Assembly (NCBI RefSeq): GCF_011764505.1
Contig: NZ_AP022839.1
Span: 2,835,001 to 2,899,000 of the forward strand
DNA length: 64,000 nt
Source of the DNA: Legionella antarctica
GTDB taxonomy: Bacteria > Pseudomonadota > Gammaproteobacteria > Legionellales > Legionellaceae
Reading direction: 5' to 3'
This document shows, in pieces, positions 17,463 to 27,427 of the stretch. Within the stretch, counting starts at the first letter, position 1; each line of letters begins with the position of its first letter. The position numbers and the translations under genes are program-made. The notes beneath the pieces were generated by a model. The model saw only the letters and a list, made by a program, of their open reading frames with translations. It was not told the DNA's origin and ran no database searches.

Positions 17463-18396
17463 AATTACCAACCAAATAATCGGATTTAAACTGGCGTGCC
17501 AAGTCCTCTTGAGCAGGGCGATATAGTAAATGAATATTAGGCCCAGCATCCATAGTTACTATGGGTCCATCCCCGGTGTTTTGCCATTGATCGTGTAGGA
17601 TGTTCAATACACTTTGACTTTCTTTAGTTATATAAGAAAAAGGTTGCTCACAGCTACTGAACAGGCGGTGCATATCCTGAAACTCATGCCAGCAAATTTC
17701 ATAAATACTGGACCAATCTTCAGCTCTCAGTGCATTAAGTAATAATTTTAAATTTTCTTCTGCTCTTTGGCCACGGGTTGAATAAAAGTTGCTGCTCTTA
17801 ACTCGTTTATGAGCCTCACTGGAAGAGATATTTTTCTCTTGACCACTAATAACGATAACCTGATGTATTAATTTCTTATAAGGTAAATCTATAGCAGTTA
17901 CTGTATCCCCTTTCCATAATGCCCAGGGAGAATAAAAAGAACGACATGAGGAACCTGAACCCAAACGACTCAATTGCGCCTGCTTATCAACAGATGGTAT
18001 GGGTTTATCAGTCAATTCACTCAATGCAAGTGATGCGCATTTAGTTAAAGCTGCAAAACTGGATGCAGAACTGGCCAAGCCGCTACCATGCGGAAAATTA
18101 TTGCTCGATTGGATTAAAAAGCCACCTTGATAATGAAAATAGGATTTTATTAACGCCAAATGTTCAATGAATCTTTTTTGTCCCTCTACAGACAATTTAA
18201 ACTCAGAACCCCCGGGAGTAATAAGAGGCTCCCAAATATCTTTTTTACCAGGTAGCACCTCCAGTTTTACTGTGCTGAGTAAATTGTTTAAGGTATAGGA
18301 CAATGAGGAATTATCAGGAAGATTGGAATTGGAATCCTTTTTTCCCATATATTTGATTAAAGCAATATTTGCAGGAGCCTGGGCTAGCCAATGCAT
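17449..18396 (-). CDS. mvaD: Diphosphomevalonate decarboxylase
   Basis: Converts mevalonate 5-diphosphate to isopentenyl diphosphate using ATP. Visible motifs are APANIALIKYMGKKD at the N-terminus, FPHGSGLASSASSFAAL (GHMP loop), LGSGSSCRSFYSPW and VTMDAGPNIHLL, all typical of the family. ATG 18396 is preceded by a strong AAGGAG site and starts MHWLAQAPANIAL; the seven-residue upstream extension in the open frame is unlikely. About 315 residues, usual length. It lies between queE and mvaK1; the isomerase, HMG-CoA reductase and third kinase are in a separate plus-strand operon at 26.4-29.6 kb. Confidence 0.92.
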   Translation of the reverse strand: MHWLAQAPANIALIKYMGKKDSNSNLPDNSSLSYTLNNLLSTVKLEVLPGKKDIWEPLITPGGSEFKLSVEGQKRFIEHLALIKSYFHYQGGFLIQSSNNFPHGSGLASSASSFAALTKCASLALSELTDKPIPSVDKQAQLSRLGSGSSCRSFYSPWALWKGDTVTAIDLPYKKLIHQVIVISGQEKNISSSEAHKRVKSSNFYSTRGQRAEENLKLLLNALRAEDWSSIYEICWHEFQDMHRLFSSCEQPFSYITKESQSVLNILHDQWQNTGDGPIVTMDAGPNIHLLYRPAQEDLARQFKSDYLVGNYDVL

Positions 18397-18413
18397 AAAT
18401 TTTCTCCTTGATA

Positions 18414-19067
18414 TCAATGACCTGGCGAATCATTCCATAAAATTTTATGTAACTGTAACTGAAAGCGAACTGCTAATTTATCCTCTACTATCCAGTTTGC
18501 AAGTTCGGTCGGATTAAGTTGGTTCCAACTTGGTGAAAAAAGTAATTTCACCCGCTCAGACAGGCGGTGTGCGCTTACCATATTACAGGCCCATTCATAA
18601 TCCTTACGGCTACATAGTACGAATTTAATTTGATCCTCTGGTTTTAAATAATCAAGATTTGCTAATAAATTCTTGTCAGACTCTAAAGAGTCTGGTGTTT
18701 TTAAATCCATAACCACCATAACTCGCTGATCAACATTGGAGATATCACGCGCTCCACTTGTTTCCAGTGAAACGGAATATCCTGCATGACATAATCGTTT
18801 TAACAAATCAATACACCCTGGTTGTGCTAAAGGCTCACCACCGGTAACACAGACGTAGTTACATTCATAAGTAGCTACAGTATCAAGTATTTCGTCCATT
18901 TCTCGCACTTTACCACCAGTAAAGGCATAAGCAGTATCACAGTATTGACAACGCAATGGACAACCGGTTAGACGTATAAACACTGTTGGTAAACCTACTG
19001 TAACCGACTCTCCTTGCAATGAATGAAAAATTTCCGTGATTCTTAATTGATTATTAAATTGTTTCAT
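18414..19067 (-). CDS. queE: 7-carboxy-7-deazaguanine synthase
   Basis: Radical-SAM enzyme that makes the 7-deazaguanine ring for queuosine (tRNA wobble base) synthesis. The 4Fe-4S motif is CPLRCQYC (CxxxCxxC) near residue 36, preceded by FHSLQGES, which is characteristic of QueE; CVTGGEPLAQP and SLETSGARD supply the SAM-binding GGE and beta-4 motifs. The 217-residue length is typical. Its ATG overlaps the cpoB stop as ATGA, and mvaD follows 17 bp after its stop, so it is embedded in a pal-cpoB-queE-mvaD-mvaK1 operon. Confidence 0.95.
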   Translation of the reverse strand: MKQFNNQLRITEIFHSLQGESVTVGLPTVFIRLTGCPLRCQYCDTAYAFTGGKVREMDEILDTVATYECNYVCVTGGEPLAQPGCIDLLKRLCHAGYSVSLETSGARDISNVDQRVMVVMDLKTPDSLESDKNLLANLDYLKPEDQIKFVLCSRKDYEWACNMVSAHRLSERVKLLFSPSWNQLNPTELANWIVEDKLAVRFQLQLHKILWNDSPGH

Positions 19068-20011
19068 AGTGCTTTAATTGAATTCAATTTCACACTGGCT
19101 AATTGGGCAGTAGATGTATCAGGATAAGTTTTGATGATCTGTTGAAAAAGAATTTTCGCTTCCTGGTTATTACCAGTGGCAGACTGCGCATATCCTAATT
19201 TGAGCATACTGGCAGCAGATTTACTGGATCCAGGAAATTGCCGTAATACAACCTCAAAATGCTCTATAGCTTTGGGGTAATCCTTCTTAACCAGATGCAA
19301 CTCACCTAACCAATATTGAGCATTTGCTGTATATCCCCCTTTAGGATACTTTTGAACAAATATTTGCATTGCATTAATAGCATTATCGTACCGTTTATTT
19401 TTTACTAATTCATATGCTGCTAAATAACTAATTTGCTCATCTGCAGGGTTCGTTCTGGAAACTGCACTAACAAGTGGTACAGTTGCAGATGATGTTGTTT
19501 TTATTGGGGTTGAAGCCGTAACCGGGGAAGTCGGTTGGGCATTGAGTGGTTTCGGACCTAGAGTAATATCTGTTGCAGGCTTATTTTGAGCCATAGATCC
19601 ATTGCCTAAACGAGCATCCAAATCTTTATAAAAAGCCACTTGTTGCTGCTGTAATAATTTTAAATCATGAGCTTGAACTTCCAGCTGTCCACGCAACTCT
19701 TGAAGCTCTTGCTGTAATGCTTGTATTTTATCAATAAGTTTGGCGTTATGGTTAATATCATTATTAGAATCATTGCTCTGCTCTTCCTTAACTAAGGCAG
19801 GACCATCCCCGGACTGCGCACTGTCCATTTGATAATATTCATTCTGTGACTCATCATACTTAGGGTGGACAGCAGGAGCTTCTGCCACCTGTTGTCCATC
19901 TGAAAAAGCAAAATTCTCACTATCGTCGATTACAGGTACTTCTGACCAACCAGTCAAGGGAAGCATTAATGTCAATCCAATGGCGATAATGTGTCTTTTG
20001 CAATTAATCAT
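19064..20011 (-). CDS. cpoB: Cell division coordinator CpoB (YbgF)
   Basis: Periplasmic Tol-Pal-associated protein that coordinates outer-membrane constriction with peptidoglycan synthesis. A signal peptide (HIIAIGLTLMLPLTGWS) is followed by a coiled coil (IDKIQALQQELQELRGQLEVQAHDLKLLQQQQ, about 90-130), a Ser/Thr/Pro-rich linker, and C-terminal TPR repeats (YLAAYELVKNKRYDNAINAM, YWLGELHLVKKDYPKAIEHF, LKLGYAQSATGNNQEAKILF). It overlaps pal by ATGA, the usual gene order. tolQRAB are not in the window. Confidence 0.94.
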   Translation of the reverse strand: MINCKRHIIAIGLTLMLPLTGWSEVPVIDDSENFAFSDGQQVAEAPAVHPKYDESQNEYYQMDSAQSGDGPALVKEEQSNDSNNDINHNAKLIDKIQALQQELQELRGQLEVQAHDLKLLQQQQVAFYKDLDARLGNGSMAQNKPATDITLGPKPLNAQPTSPVTASTPIKTTSSATVPLVSAVSRTNPADEQISYLAAYELVKNKRYDNAINAMQIFVQKYPKGGYTANAQYWLGELHLVKKDYPKAIEHFEVVLRQFPGSSKSAASMLKLGYAQSATGNNQEAKILFQQIIKTYPDTSTAQLASVKLNSIKAL

Positions 20012-20535
20012 CTTGTTGCCTCATAAGTAAATTCTACACGACGGTTTTGAGCGTGTGATGCACCATCATGTCCTAAGTTAGCAGGACGCTCTTTCCCGTA
20101 ACTAACAACACGTACTTGTTGTCTGCTTACACCAGCCATTCGTAAAATATCAGCTACGGTATTTGCACGATGCTCGCCAAGAGCTACGTTATATTCACGA
20201 CTACCACGTTCATCAGTATGACCTGCCAGAAGAACACGTGCACCTGGATGTGACTTGAGATAATCAGCCTGTGCATTCACAGAAGGCAAATATTTGGATG
20301 CCAGATTACTGTCATCATAAGAGAACAAATACAATTGATTATGAGGCGCCTGGGTTGTATAAGATTCACCTGGTTGTTGACCAGAAAAATGAGTCATTTG
20401 CCCTAAACCCTGAGCGGAAGCATCAGCATCACTCATAGCGGCACCATTGACACTACCTGGTGTTCTGGAACAAGCAGCAACAAGCACTACGCTCGCCACA
20501 AGCAATCCCAATTTAAATAACGATCCGGTTTTCAT
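20008..20535 (-). CDS. pal: Peptidoglycan-associated lipoprotein Pal
   Basis: Outer-membrane lipoprotein that binds peptidoglycan and TolB. The lipobox LVAAC lies near residue 23 after a short hydrophobic signal; the C-terminal OmpA-like domain contains the meso-diaminopimelate-binding pattern LLAGHTDERGSREYNVALGEHRA and ends ENRRVEF-like (QNRRVEFTYEATR). The open frame begins with a TTG two codons earlier, but ATG 20535 lies 7 nt from the AAAGGAG ribosome site and is preferred (175 residues). First gene of the pal-cpoB-queE-mvaD-mvaK1 run. Confidence 0.95.
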   Translation of the reverse strand: MKTGSLFKLGLLVASVVLVAACSRTPGSVNGAAMSDADASAQGLGQMTHFSGQQPGESYTTQAPHNQLYLFSYDDSNLASKYLPSVNAQADYLKSHPGARVLLAGHTDERGSREYNVALGEHRANTVADILRMAGVSRQQVRVVSYGKERPANLGHDGASHAQNRRVEFTYEATR

Positions 20536-20637
20536 CCTCAATCTCCTTTAGTTTTTTCTTATTATTAGAAATCACATGACAATCATGGGGTCTCATTGTA
20601 CAATTTTTTTTATTTATTGGCTATTGCTTTACCATGT

Positions 20638-21240
20638 TTAGTCTCGTTTTATATGAGATATCACGAAGTCAGCTGCACTTGCCGTAAACTGATGAGATGC
20701 CCTGTTTGCGGCGAGTACACCACCGTAAGGAGTATCCATCGGACAAGGAGTTTGTAGACTGATAATGCGTGATGCAATCACTTTGTTATTATCAGTACGA
20801 GTTAGAACCAATTTAACAACCAGTTCAATGACGCTGGGTTTTTTTAGAAAACTCTGATCCAGAGTTAGCAAATGGGTATCGAGGCGATAATCTGTTTTTT
20901 CATTATGAGGGCTAGAAGCAACAGCATAAAAATATCCTGTTCGCTGTAAACTTTGCACTAACAAAGGATATAACATGTCTGCAGGTGGACTAATCCATGC
21001 ATTTTTGGCAAAGGCCTCAATCTGAAAAGGCTTTTGAACATAGAGCATTTGTTCAGTCTGGTATCCTGCAACAGCCTCAGGAGAGGTGACTAAAAGAGTA
21101 AGAGAGCGAGGTCTTGAAACATATTTTTTTGCACTAAATGAACTCAACTGAAACTCATTGGCTACAGGCAGTTTCACTGGAGAACACCCCATGAGTAACG
21201 CTATTCCAATAGTAAAATAAAGGCTCATTAGGCTTCGCAT
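20638..21240 (-). CDS. ABC-transport auxiliary lipoprotein (PqiC/MlaD-associated)
   Basis: A 200-residue lipoprotein with lipobox LLMGC at about residue 19. The body has the pattern of the ABC_trans_aux family ([50 protein letters not shown]), seen in PqiC and in lipoproteins that close Mce-type operons. It is the last gene of the operon mlaE-mlaF-mlaD-lipoprotein, 2 bp after mlaD, and probably sits in the outer membrane as the partner of the Mce protein. Confidence 0.85.
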   Translation of the reverse strand: MRSLMSLYFTIGIALLMGCSPVKLPVANEFQLSSFSAKKYVSRPRSLTLLVTSPEAVAGYQTEQMLYVQKPFQIEAFAKNAWISPPADMLYPLLVQSLQRTGYFYAVASSPHNEKTDYRLDTHLLTLDQSFLKKPSVIELVVKLVLTRTDNNKVIASRIISLQTPCPMDTPYGGVLAANRASHQFTASAADFVISHIKRD

Positions 21241-21242
21241 GA

Positions 21243-22166
21243 TTATTCTCCTGGACCAGATTTAGGTGGTTTTGTTCCACGAATAAGTACTGAAGGGTTT
21301 TGCCGCATTTCATTAGTGACCTTCTCCAGATTAGCAGCAATATCATTCAATCGACGAAGCAAAATTATGGCAGGAGGCAGAGTCTGCTGTGAGATTTTTT
21401 CTATTGTATTTTTTCCAGAGTCCATAGTTTTCGATACACTCTTACTGGCTTTACCGATATTTGTAGCAGCAGAATTAAATTTAACGGCCCCTAATTTTAA
21501 CTCTTTAACCAGTTGGGGAAAATCACTGCTGACCTTCGCCATATTGGCTAAAAAAATATCAGCACTGTTCAGACTTTTGTTGATTTTATCATTATTATTT
21601 GCAACCACTTTAGTAACCCGTTCTATATTCGCCAAAGACTCTTTTATATGTTTTGCATTTTCTTCGTTAAATATGCGCTGCGCTTCAGTGCTCAATTTAT
21701 TCACATTCTCAGAAACTTCTTTTAATATTGTATCCAATTGATTAAATAAAGAAGGTTTTGTAGGAATTACAGGATAGGGTTCGCCTGGCATTTTTTGTAT
21801 CGGAGTTAGATTAGAGGTACTTGCAGATAATCCCAGATAGGTCACTCCGGTAATCCCTTGGGAAATCAAAGTTGCAGAAGTACTGGTCGTAATTGGCGTG
21901 CCCTCTTCGATACTCAAGGTAATCTCTACTTGTCTGGGATCATTACTATTCAATTTAATTCTCTTGACGTTACCCACCTGCACACCGTTATATTTAACTG
22001 GGGCATCTTGAGTCAGACCAGCTACAGACTCAGGAAAGTAAACCGTATATAAAGAATATTTTTTCTGATTGAAACCAACAGACAGCCATAATCCTGCAGA
22101 TAGAAGCCCAGCTGCCAAAATCAGTACGATCAGCCCCACAATGGTGTAGTTGGTTTTTGATTCCAA
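21243..22166 (-). CDS. MlaD/Mce-family lipid-binding protein
   Basis: A 307-residue Mce protein, anchored in the inner membrane by one N-terminal helix ([24 protein letters not shown]). The Mce domain (about 35-115) has the family core [28 protein letters not shown] and [14 protein letters not shown]. After it comes a long helical region rich in Lys/Asn (about 140-300), longer than in MlaD and similar to longer Mce proteins that form a tunnel through the periplasm. The start is TTG, chosen because an AGGGGA site precedes it and the membrane helix starts directly after. No MlaC is found here. Confidence 0.9.
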   Translation of the reverse strand: MESKTNYTIVGLIVLILAAGLLSAGLWLSVGFNQKKYSLYTVYFPESVAGLTQDAPVKYNGVQVGNVKRIKLNSNDPRQVEITLSIEEGTPITTSTSATLISQGITGVTYLGLSASTSNLTPIQKMPGEPYPVIPTKPSLFNQLDTILKEVSENVNKLSTEAQRIFNEENAKHIKESLANIERVTKVVANNNDKINKSLNSADIFLANMAKVSSDFPQLVKELKLGAVKFNSAATNIGKASKSVSKTMDSGKNTIEKISQQTLPPAIILLRRLNDIAANLEKVTNEMRQNPSVLIRGTKPPKSGPGE

Positions 22167-22199
22167 GTAAACTGTCCCCTATATGTTACGTATCTAGTC

Positions 22200-22937
22200 C
22201 TAAAGTTTACTGAAGTAATCAGCAATCAATGGGTTTTTATTTTTCATCAATTCTTTCATGGGCTCCACGCTAAGAATTTTCCCGTCCCCAACAAAAGCTA
22301 CTCGATCTGTAGTACCTTTTAACGACTCTATATCATGACTTACCATGACTATAGTTAAACTCAACGAATCCCTTAAAAAAAGAACCAATTCATCAAAAAG
22401 TCTTGCGCCCCGTGGATCTAATCCTGTGGTTGGCTCATCGAGAAACAACAACTCAGGATCCATCGCTATAGCTCGTGCAGCTGCGGCTCTTCGTTGCATA
22501 CCACCGCTTAATTCAGATGGCAGTTTACCAGCAGCTTCTTTAGGTAATCCAACTAAAGCTACTTTCAACAACGCTAACTTTTGCATGAACGCTGATTCCA
22601 GATTAGTAAATTCCTGCATGGGAAACATTATATTTTCCAAAACAGTCATCGCAGAAAATAAAGCACTATGCTGAAAAAGCATTCCCCACCTGCGGCGAAG
22701 CTTAAAGGCTTCCTGCGCATCCAGGTTATACACTTCTTTGCCAAATACCTTAATACTACCGGCAGTAGGTTTCAATAACATCAGCAAGCTACGCAGGATC
22801 GTGGTTTTTCCACTTCCAGAACCACCAATAATGGCCAGTATTTCCCCTTTATTTACGGTCAGATTAATATCTGAATGTACCCATTGACCGCCAAGGAAGT
22901 TCTTCATCCCTTTAATTTCAATGACGGGTTCACTCAT
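22200..22937 (-). CDS. Mla-type ABC transporter ATPase
   Basis: A 245-residue ABC ATPase (MlaF-like) that powers lipid movement through the MlaE permease and Mce protein. Walker A GGSGSGKTT, Q-loop MLFQHSALFSAMTV, signature LSGGMQRRAA, Walker B LLFLDEPTTGLDP and the H-loop VMVSHD are all present. It begins on the base directly after the permease gene ends, indicating tight coupling. Confidence 0.95.
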   Translation of the reverse strand: MSEPVIEIKGMKNFLGGQWVHSDINLTVNKGEILAIIGGSGSGKTTILRSLLMLLKPTAGSIKVFGKEVYNLDAQEAFKLRRRWGMLFQHSALFSAMTVLENIMFPMQEFTNLESAFMQKLALLKVALVGLPKEAAGKLPSELSGGMQRRAAAARAIAMDPELLFLDEPTTGLDPRGARLFDELVLFLRDSLSLTIVMVSHDIESLKGTTDRVAFVGDGKILSVEPMKELMKNKNPLIADYFSKL

Positions 22938-24062
22938 TTAAAGTTTCATCCAGCTGTAAATAACAGAAAATATCGCATCAACTATAATAATCAAAAATAA
23001 AGCCTGCACCACACTTTTAGTTGTTTGACTACCTATACTATCAGCACTCGATTGAACTCTGAACCCCTGATAACAGCCCACAAGAGCAATCAAAATGGCA
23101 AAAGCCGGAGCCTTATATAATCCTAACATCATTTGAGAAAGTCCAACAGATTCTCTTAAGCGTTGCAAAAAATCTTCAAAGCCAATATCTAACATTGAAT
23201 TGGACATAATCATTGCCCCTAAAATACTAAAAATATCTGCCCAAAAAATTAATAAAGGAAAGACAATTAATAAACCTATGACCTTGGGCAGCACGAGCAA
23301 TTCTGTAGGAGAAAGCCCCATAGTAAGCAAGGCATCAACTTCTTCATTAACCTTCATACTTCCAATCTGTGCAGTGAAGGCAGAACTGGTTCTTCCGGCT
23401 ACAATAATTGCTGTGATCAGGGGGGCAAATTCACGAAAAATAGCCATGCCCGACAGGTATGCAATGAAAATATTCGCGCCATAGGTAGCTAACTGGAGAC
23501 CCATTTGGTATGCCAGGACCACTCCAATTAAAAAGGAAAGTAAAGCAACTATAGGTAGTGCTTTAAGCCCGGCTGAGTTTATATTTGAAATAATGCTTGC
23601 TACGTGGAATCGGCGCCAACCACCCACAGCTTCAAATAGTTTGGTACTCAAATCACCAATTAAAATGATAAGACCATCCACCTGCATTAATTTGTTTTCT
23701 GACTCTTTGCCGATTTGGTACAGAATACCCTCTCTTTCAGGAACAGGGATTTGATAGGAAATTACCTTACGGTTTGATTCAATCAACTCAATAAGTTCAT
23801 TTTGGATTTCAGAAAAATTAATTAACTGAACTTCATTTTCTCTTTTTTTGAGCTCATCCACACAGCTTGTTAAAGCCAGTGCTCCAGCACTATCAAAGGA
23901 GGTAATTGACTCCCCATTGACTACTAATTTTTGTCCTTTAGGTAGATCACTTTCTCTAAAGTTTTTTGATAAATTGCCTAGGGCCAAAACGCACCAGTCA
24001 CCCCTGCACTGGAATCCGTTTTGTTCCTTTTCGAATATGATTTGAGCGTTGCTTTGATCCAT
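22938..24062 (-). CDS. MlaE-type permease with N-terminal STAS domain
   Basis: A 374-residue inner-membrane permease of an Mce/Mla lipid transporter. Residues ~1-115 form a STAS domain (FDSAGALALTSCVDELKKR, LINFSEIQNELIELI), the equivalent of MlaB fused to the permease. The MlaE domain follows: GLKALPIVALLSFLIGVVLAYQMG, the EFAPLITAIIVAGRTSSAFTAQIGSMKVNEEVDAL loop that contacts the ATPase, and three further membrane helices. The frame opens at a TTG eight codons upstream (24086), but ATG 24062 is preferred. First gene of its operon, with about 280 bp of non-coding DNA upstream. Confidence 0.92.
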   Translation of the reverse strand: MDQSNAQIIFEKEQNGFQCRGDWCVLALGNLSKNFRESDLPKGQKLVVNGESITSFDSAGALALTSCVDELKKRENEVQLINFSEIQNELIELIESNRKVISYQIPVPEREGILYQIGKESENKLMQVDGLIILIGDLSTKLFEAVGGWRRFHVASIISNINSAGLKALPIVALLSFLIGVVLAYQMGLQLATYGANIFIAYLSGMAIFREFAPLITAIIVAGRTSSAFTAQIGSMKVNEEVDALLTMGLSPTELLVLPKVIGLLIVFPLLIFWADIFSILGAMIMSNSMLDIGFEDFLQRLRESVGLSQMMLGLYKAPAFAILIALVGCYQGFRVQSSADSIGSQTTKSVVQALFLIIIVDAIFSVIYSWMKL

Positions 24063-24344
24063 AGTTATTTTTTTAAAATTGCCCAAGGATAATACATCAC
24101 AGCCTAAGAGCCGGAAAAGCTAATGAGCCATGTTATCATAATATTATTCATACTTCTTATATTTACATTTAGAATTTTTAATAGTACTTAACGACACTTG
24201 AATTGCGTGGATAATCTATAGTTGAAGCGCGAATTATTAAGAGGCCTGATAAGAGGTATAGCTTATGTTAAATTAATTGATTTACAAGGACGTTGCTGTT
24301 CTGTTTGTCTTAGCAAACAAAACAGCAAATAAAGGAACAATCAC

Positions 24345-25313
24345 TTAGGCAGAGGCAGCAGCTGCATTCCCAATTTCTTTTTCAAGTTCATCGACTATTG
24401 CACCCGATTTTGTTGCTGGCTTAAACAGCCTGAACTCAAATTTTCCGGTGGCTATAAATGATGCTCCATGAATAATACCAATGCTGAAAATAGCAGCTAA
24501 TAAGTTAATCACTATTTCTTTTAAACCACGGTGCGACTTCAATGTTTGTACTTCTTCCACTGTATCGTCCAGGAGAGGAGCAGCTTCATCTTTAAAAACA
24601 TTGAGTTCTATTTCGCCATGGATATACGCATCATATAAATAGTTAACACGATTATAGATATTTTCTGTAGCTTGCATCGCTTTATCAAACTCTTCCAACG
24701 TGGCCAAATCATCAGGGTATTTGTCAGCATGAGCCGAATATTTACCAACAAATTCCGCTTTTTTATCTGAAAGAGCATCTAATTGTAATTTAACTCGCGC
24801 CAAAATTCTTTCACGCTCGGGTTTTATTTCTCTGAATATGACTGGTAAGTCTGAATCCAAGGTTGATGTTGCTGCTTCTGAATTTAGATCAAGTACTGGC
24901 TCCTGATGGCCTATATCGGTTGTAGGGACAAAAGTTGGAATGTGTGCATCAACATGAGTAGGATCAGGAACAGGGTCGTTACTCTTAGACATTTCAGAAG
25001 GTTCATCTACATTTTGAATTTCTTCGCTATTATCGCGAACTTCAATTTCTTCAATAGGTTTTGGAGGAAATTGTAATTGTTTTTCTGCAATCAGTTCTTT
25101 GATCGTCTCTTGCAGACCATCAATCGTTTTTCTATGACCAGGTGTTAAATTACCTACTGCGAACATATTTTTTTTTTGATTTTTTTCATACTTATTTAAA
25201 ATACTGTCTAACATACTTTTATTCTTGCAGTTTCTCAATGAAGTAATTAAATTGTTCCTAATTTGTTCTGCAGCATTAAAAGCTTTCATTTCTTTTTTAT
25301 GTTTACTAGCCAT
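24345..25313 (-). CDS. Hypothetical coiled-coil membrane protein, effector-like
   Basis: Not recognised as a characterised family. A 322-residue hydrophilic protein: basic helical N-terminus (KHKKEMKAFNAAEQIRNNL), an acidic Pro-rich linker (about 80-160, PPKPIEEIEVRDNSEEIQN), a helical middle (ERERILARVKLQLDALSDKKAEF), and one hydrophobic segment near residue 270 (VINLLAAIFSIGIIHGASFIATG). The C-terminal tail VDELEKEIGNAAAASA is Glu-rich then small residues, which fits the loose pattern of Dot/Icm secretion signals. A clear AGAGGAT site precedes the ATG. Effector status is only a suggestion from composition and genus. Confidence 0.7.
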   Translation of the reverse strand: MASKHKKEMKAFNAAEQIRNNLITSLRNCKNKSMLDSILNKYEKNQKKNMFAVGNLTPGHRKTIDGLQETIKELIAEKQLQFPPKPIEEIEVRDNSEEIQNVDEPSEMSKSNDPVPDPTHVDAHIPTFVPTTDIGHQEPVLDLNSEAATSTLDSDLPVIFREIKPERERILARVKLQLDALSDKKAEFVGKYSAHADKYPDDLATLEEFDKAMQATENIYNRVNYLYDAYIHGEIELNVFKDEAAPLLDDTVEEVQTLKSHRGLKEIVINLLAAIFSIGIIHGASFIATGKFEFRLFKPATKSGAIVDELEKEIGNAAAASA

Positions 25314-25868
25314 TTTAGATCCTCTAAGGTTATGAACAATTAATGTGCGGATAGTACTCGTTTTTCATTCATAACTCCACAAAAAATTTAAAAAAAAGAT
25401 TAAAAAGAAGTGTATTTGCAATTATATGGCGCATAATGGTACAAATTATACATATATTTGCCCTATTTATAATTAAGTTGGGTTATGTATAGCTTAGTGG
25501 TGAGATTTTGTGCGGAATGAATGGATCTAATTATCTTCAGACAAAAATCACCAGAAGAAACTGAACAGGTCTTTGGTAAACTGAATAAATAAAGTACGAT
25601 TATGTCTTGCTAAAATTGCAGCATAACCACCTGAATTGCTTATTTGGAATAGCTCACCAATACCCTGGATTAAAACCAGAAATATTGTAATTACCCTGCT
25701 AAAACAAATCGTTGCCCCTTATAATAATTTTTCATGACAGAGGCTTTTTGAAGCTAATTTACATTAAGGAACATTACACAATCTTTTAGAACATAAAAAT
25801 CAATATGTTCATTATATGCATTAACTGGTCTATAATAATACATGAACACATGATGAGGAGTATAAACA
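25314..25868. other. Intergenic region
   Basis: About 550 bp of AT-rich DNA between two oppositely facing genes. It should contain both promoters. A 23-codon frame near 25520 (MDLIIFRQKSPEETEQVF) has no support. Nothing else is recognised. Confidence 0.5.
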
Positions 25869-26156
25869 ATGGAACGTTACTTCTACAAATGTAAGCCGGC
25901 ACTGAAGCTCATTGCCGTTTTTTCTATATTATTCTGGGCGTTATTGTTCACCTCACCTGCCAAGGCGGCTTCCAGAGAATTGAATACCCCAGTTAATGCA
26001 GTACCTACTCAAGTTGCATACTACGGTGGCTATTACCATCGTGGGTATCGCTGGAACAATGGTTATCGCCACTACAGGCACCCCGGATACCGTCACTACA
26101 GGCATCCCGGATACCGTCACTACAGACATCGCGGGAATCGGCACTGGCGCAGATAA
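25869..26156 (+). CDS. Small secreted Tyr/His/Arg-repeat protein
   Basis: A 95-residue protein with a signal peptide (LKLIAVFSILFWALLFTSPAKA) and a short mature region that ends in tandem octapeptides: GYRHYRHP twice, then GYRHYRHR and GNRHWRR. The underlying 24-bp DNA unit is nearly perfect. The ribosome site GATGAGGAG lies just upstream of the ATG. His/Tyr-rich tails of this sort can bind metal or envelope polymers, but no function is known to me. It is probably exported to the periplasm or surface. Confidence 0.75.
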   Translation: MERYFYKCKPALKLIAVFSILFWALLFTSPAKAASRELNTPVNAVPTQVAYYGGYYHRGYRWNNGYRHYRHPGYRHYRHPGYRHYRHRGNRHWRR

Positions 26157-26398
26157 AAGTTTAAATAGCACTCATACAACATCTGTTAGATGCCTCAATC
26201 TAGCAGATGTCCAAATGGATAACAAAATAAACTGATCGATTATCAGTAATAATTAAATATTTTTTTGAGCTGCCTTAAGTAAATTTACCCACAATTGATC
26301 CTTTCAATAGGTTCTTGGTCAGCTGAAACTTGAAGGTGGTTAGCTTCATTACTTTATGATAATATCATCTCTATTTTTCTCAAATTCAGAATCCAGGT

Positions 26399-27427
26399 AT
26401 GCAAAACGACTACAGTCAATTTGAACAACGGAAACGCGATCACATTGAACTCGCATTAATGCCAGGGAATCAAAGCAGCGAATTAAACCCCTTTGATCAT
26501 TTTTCTTTGGTACATGAAGCCTTACCGGACCTTAATTTTTTTGACATCTCACTTCAAAATAGGCGTTTCAATCAAATCGTCGAAAAACCGTTTCTTGTCA
26601 GTTCAATGACCGCAGGGCATTCCAATTCAATTAACATCAACAAACGTCTTATAGAAGCTTGCGCTCAATCTGGATGGGCTATGGGTGTAGGTTCACAACG
26701 ACGGGAATTAACTGACAAACAAGCTGCTTTTGAATGGAAACCCTTAAGGTATGAGTTTCCAAAAGTAAGTTTATTCAGCAACCTTGGAATTGCCCAGCTG
26801 ATTCACACCCCTATTTCAGCCATTCAGCACTTAATAGACTCCCTTCAGGCAGATGCAATTATTATACATTGCAACCCGTTGCAAGAATGCATTCAACCTG
26901 AGGGCACTACTGATTTTAAAGGATGTTGGGATGCTCTGGGTTTGCTGGTAAAAACCATCCATACCCCTGTCGTTGTAAAAGAAACCGGTTGCGGTTTTTC
27001 AAAAAAGACATTATCTCGCTTAAACGATCTAGGCGTTGCTGCAGTTGATGTAAGTGGGGCTGGTGGAACTCATTGGGGACGTATTGAGGGTCACAGAGCG
27101 GTGAATGACTCCCTAAGACATCAAACAGCAGATACATTTCGGAATTGGGGAATTGATACCCTGCAGAGTGTCAAAAACGCTGCCGCTATAAATCCGGTTT
27201 TTGAAATATGGGGCTCAGGTGGAGTAAGACACGGTCTGGATGCCGCTAAATTATTTGCTTTAGGTGCTACTACAGTTGGATTTGCTAAACCTATGCTTGA
27301 ACCAGCCCTCGAATCAAGTCAACACGTTCTAAACAAAATGATGGCTATAGAATATGAATTAAAAACTGCCATGTTCTGTACTGGCAGCTTAAACCTTAGC
27401 GATTTAAAGGAGAAGGCATGTCCATAG
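26399..27427 (+). CDS. fni: Type 2 isopentenyl-diphosphate isomerase
   Basis: FMN- and NAD(P)H-dependent isomerase interconverting isopentenyl and dimethylallyl diphosphate. Motifs: RKRDHIELAL, FLVSSMTAGHS, GVGSQRRELTD, IHCNPLQE, VVVKETGCGFSK, VDVSGAGGTHWGRIEGHR (flavin/phosphate loop) and WGSGGVRHGLDAAKLFALGATTVGFAKPML. The 342-residue length is standard. It overlaps the HMG-CoA reductase gene by 10 bp and starts a three-gene mevalonate operon. Confidence 0.96.
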   Translation: MQNDYSQFEQRKRDHIELALMPGNQSSELNPFDHFSLVHEALPDLNFFDISLQNRRFNQIVEKPFLVSSMTAGHSNSININKRLIEACAQSGWAMGVGSQRRELTDKQAAFEWKPLRYEFPKVSLFSNLGIAQLIHTPISAIQHLIDSLQADAIIIHCNPLQECIQPEGTTDFKGCWDALGLLVKTIHTPVVVKETGCGFSKKTLSRLNDLGVAAVDVSGAGGTHWGRIEGHRAVNDSLRHQTADTFRNWGIDTLQSVKNAAAINPVFEIWGSGGVRHGLDAAKLFALGATTVGFAKPMLEPALESSQHVLNKMMAIEYELKTAMFCTGSLNLSDLKEKACP

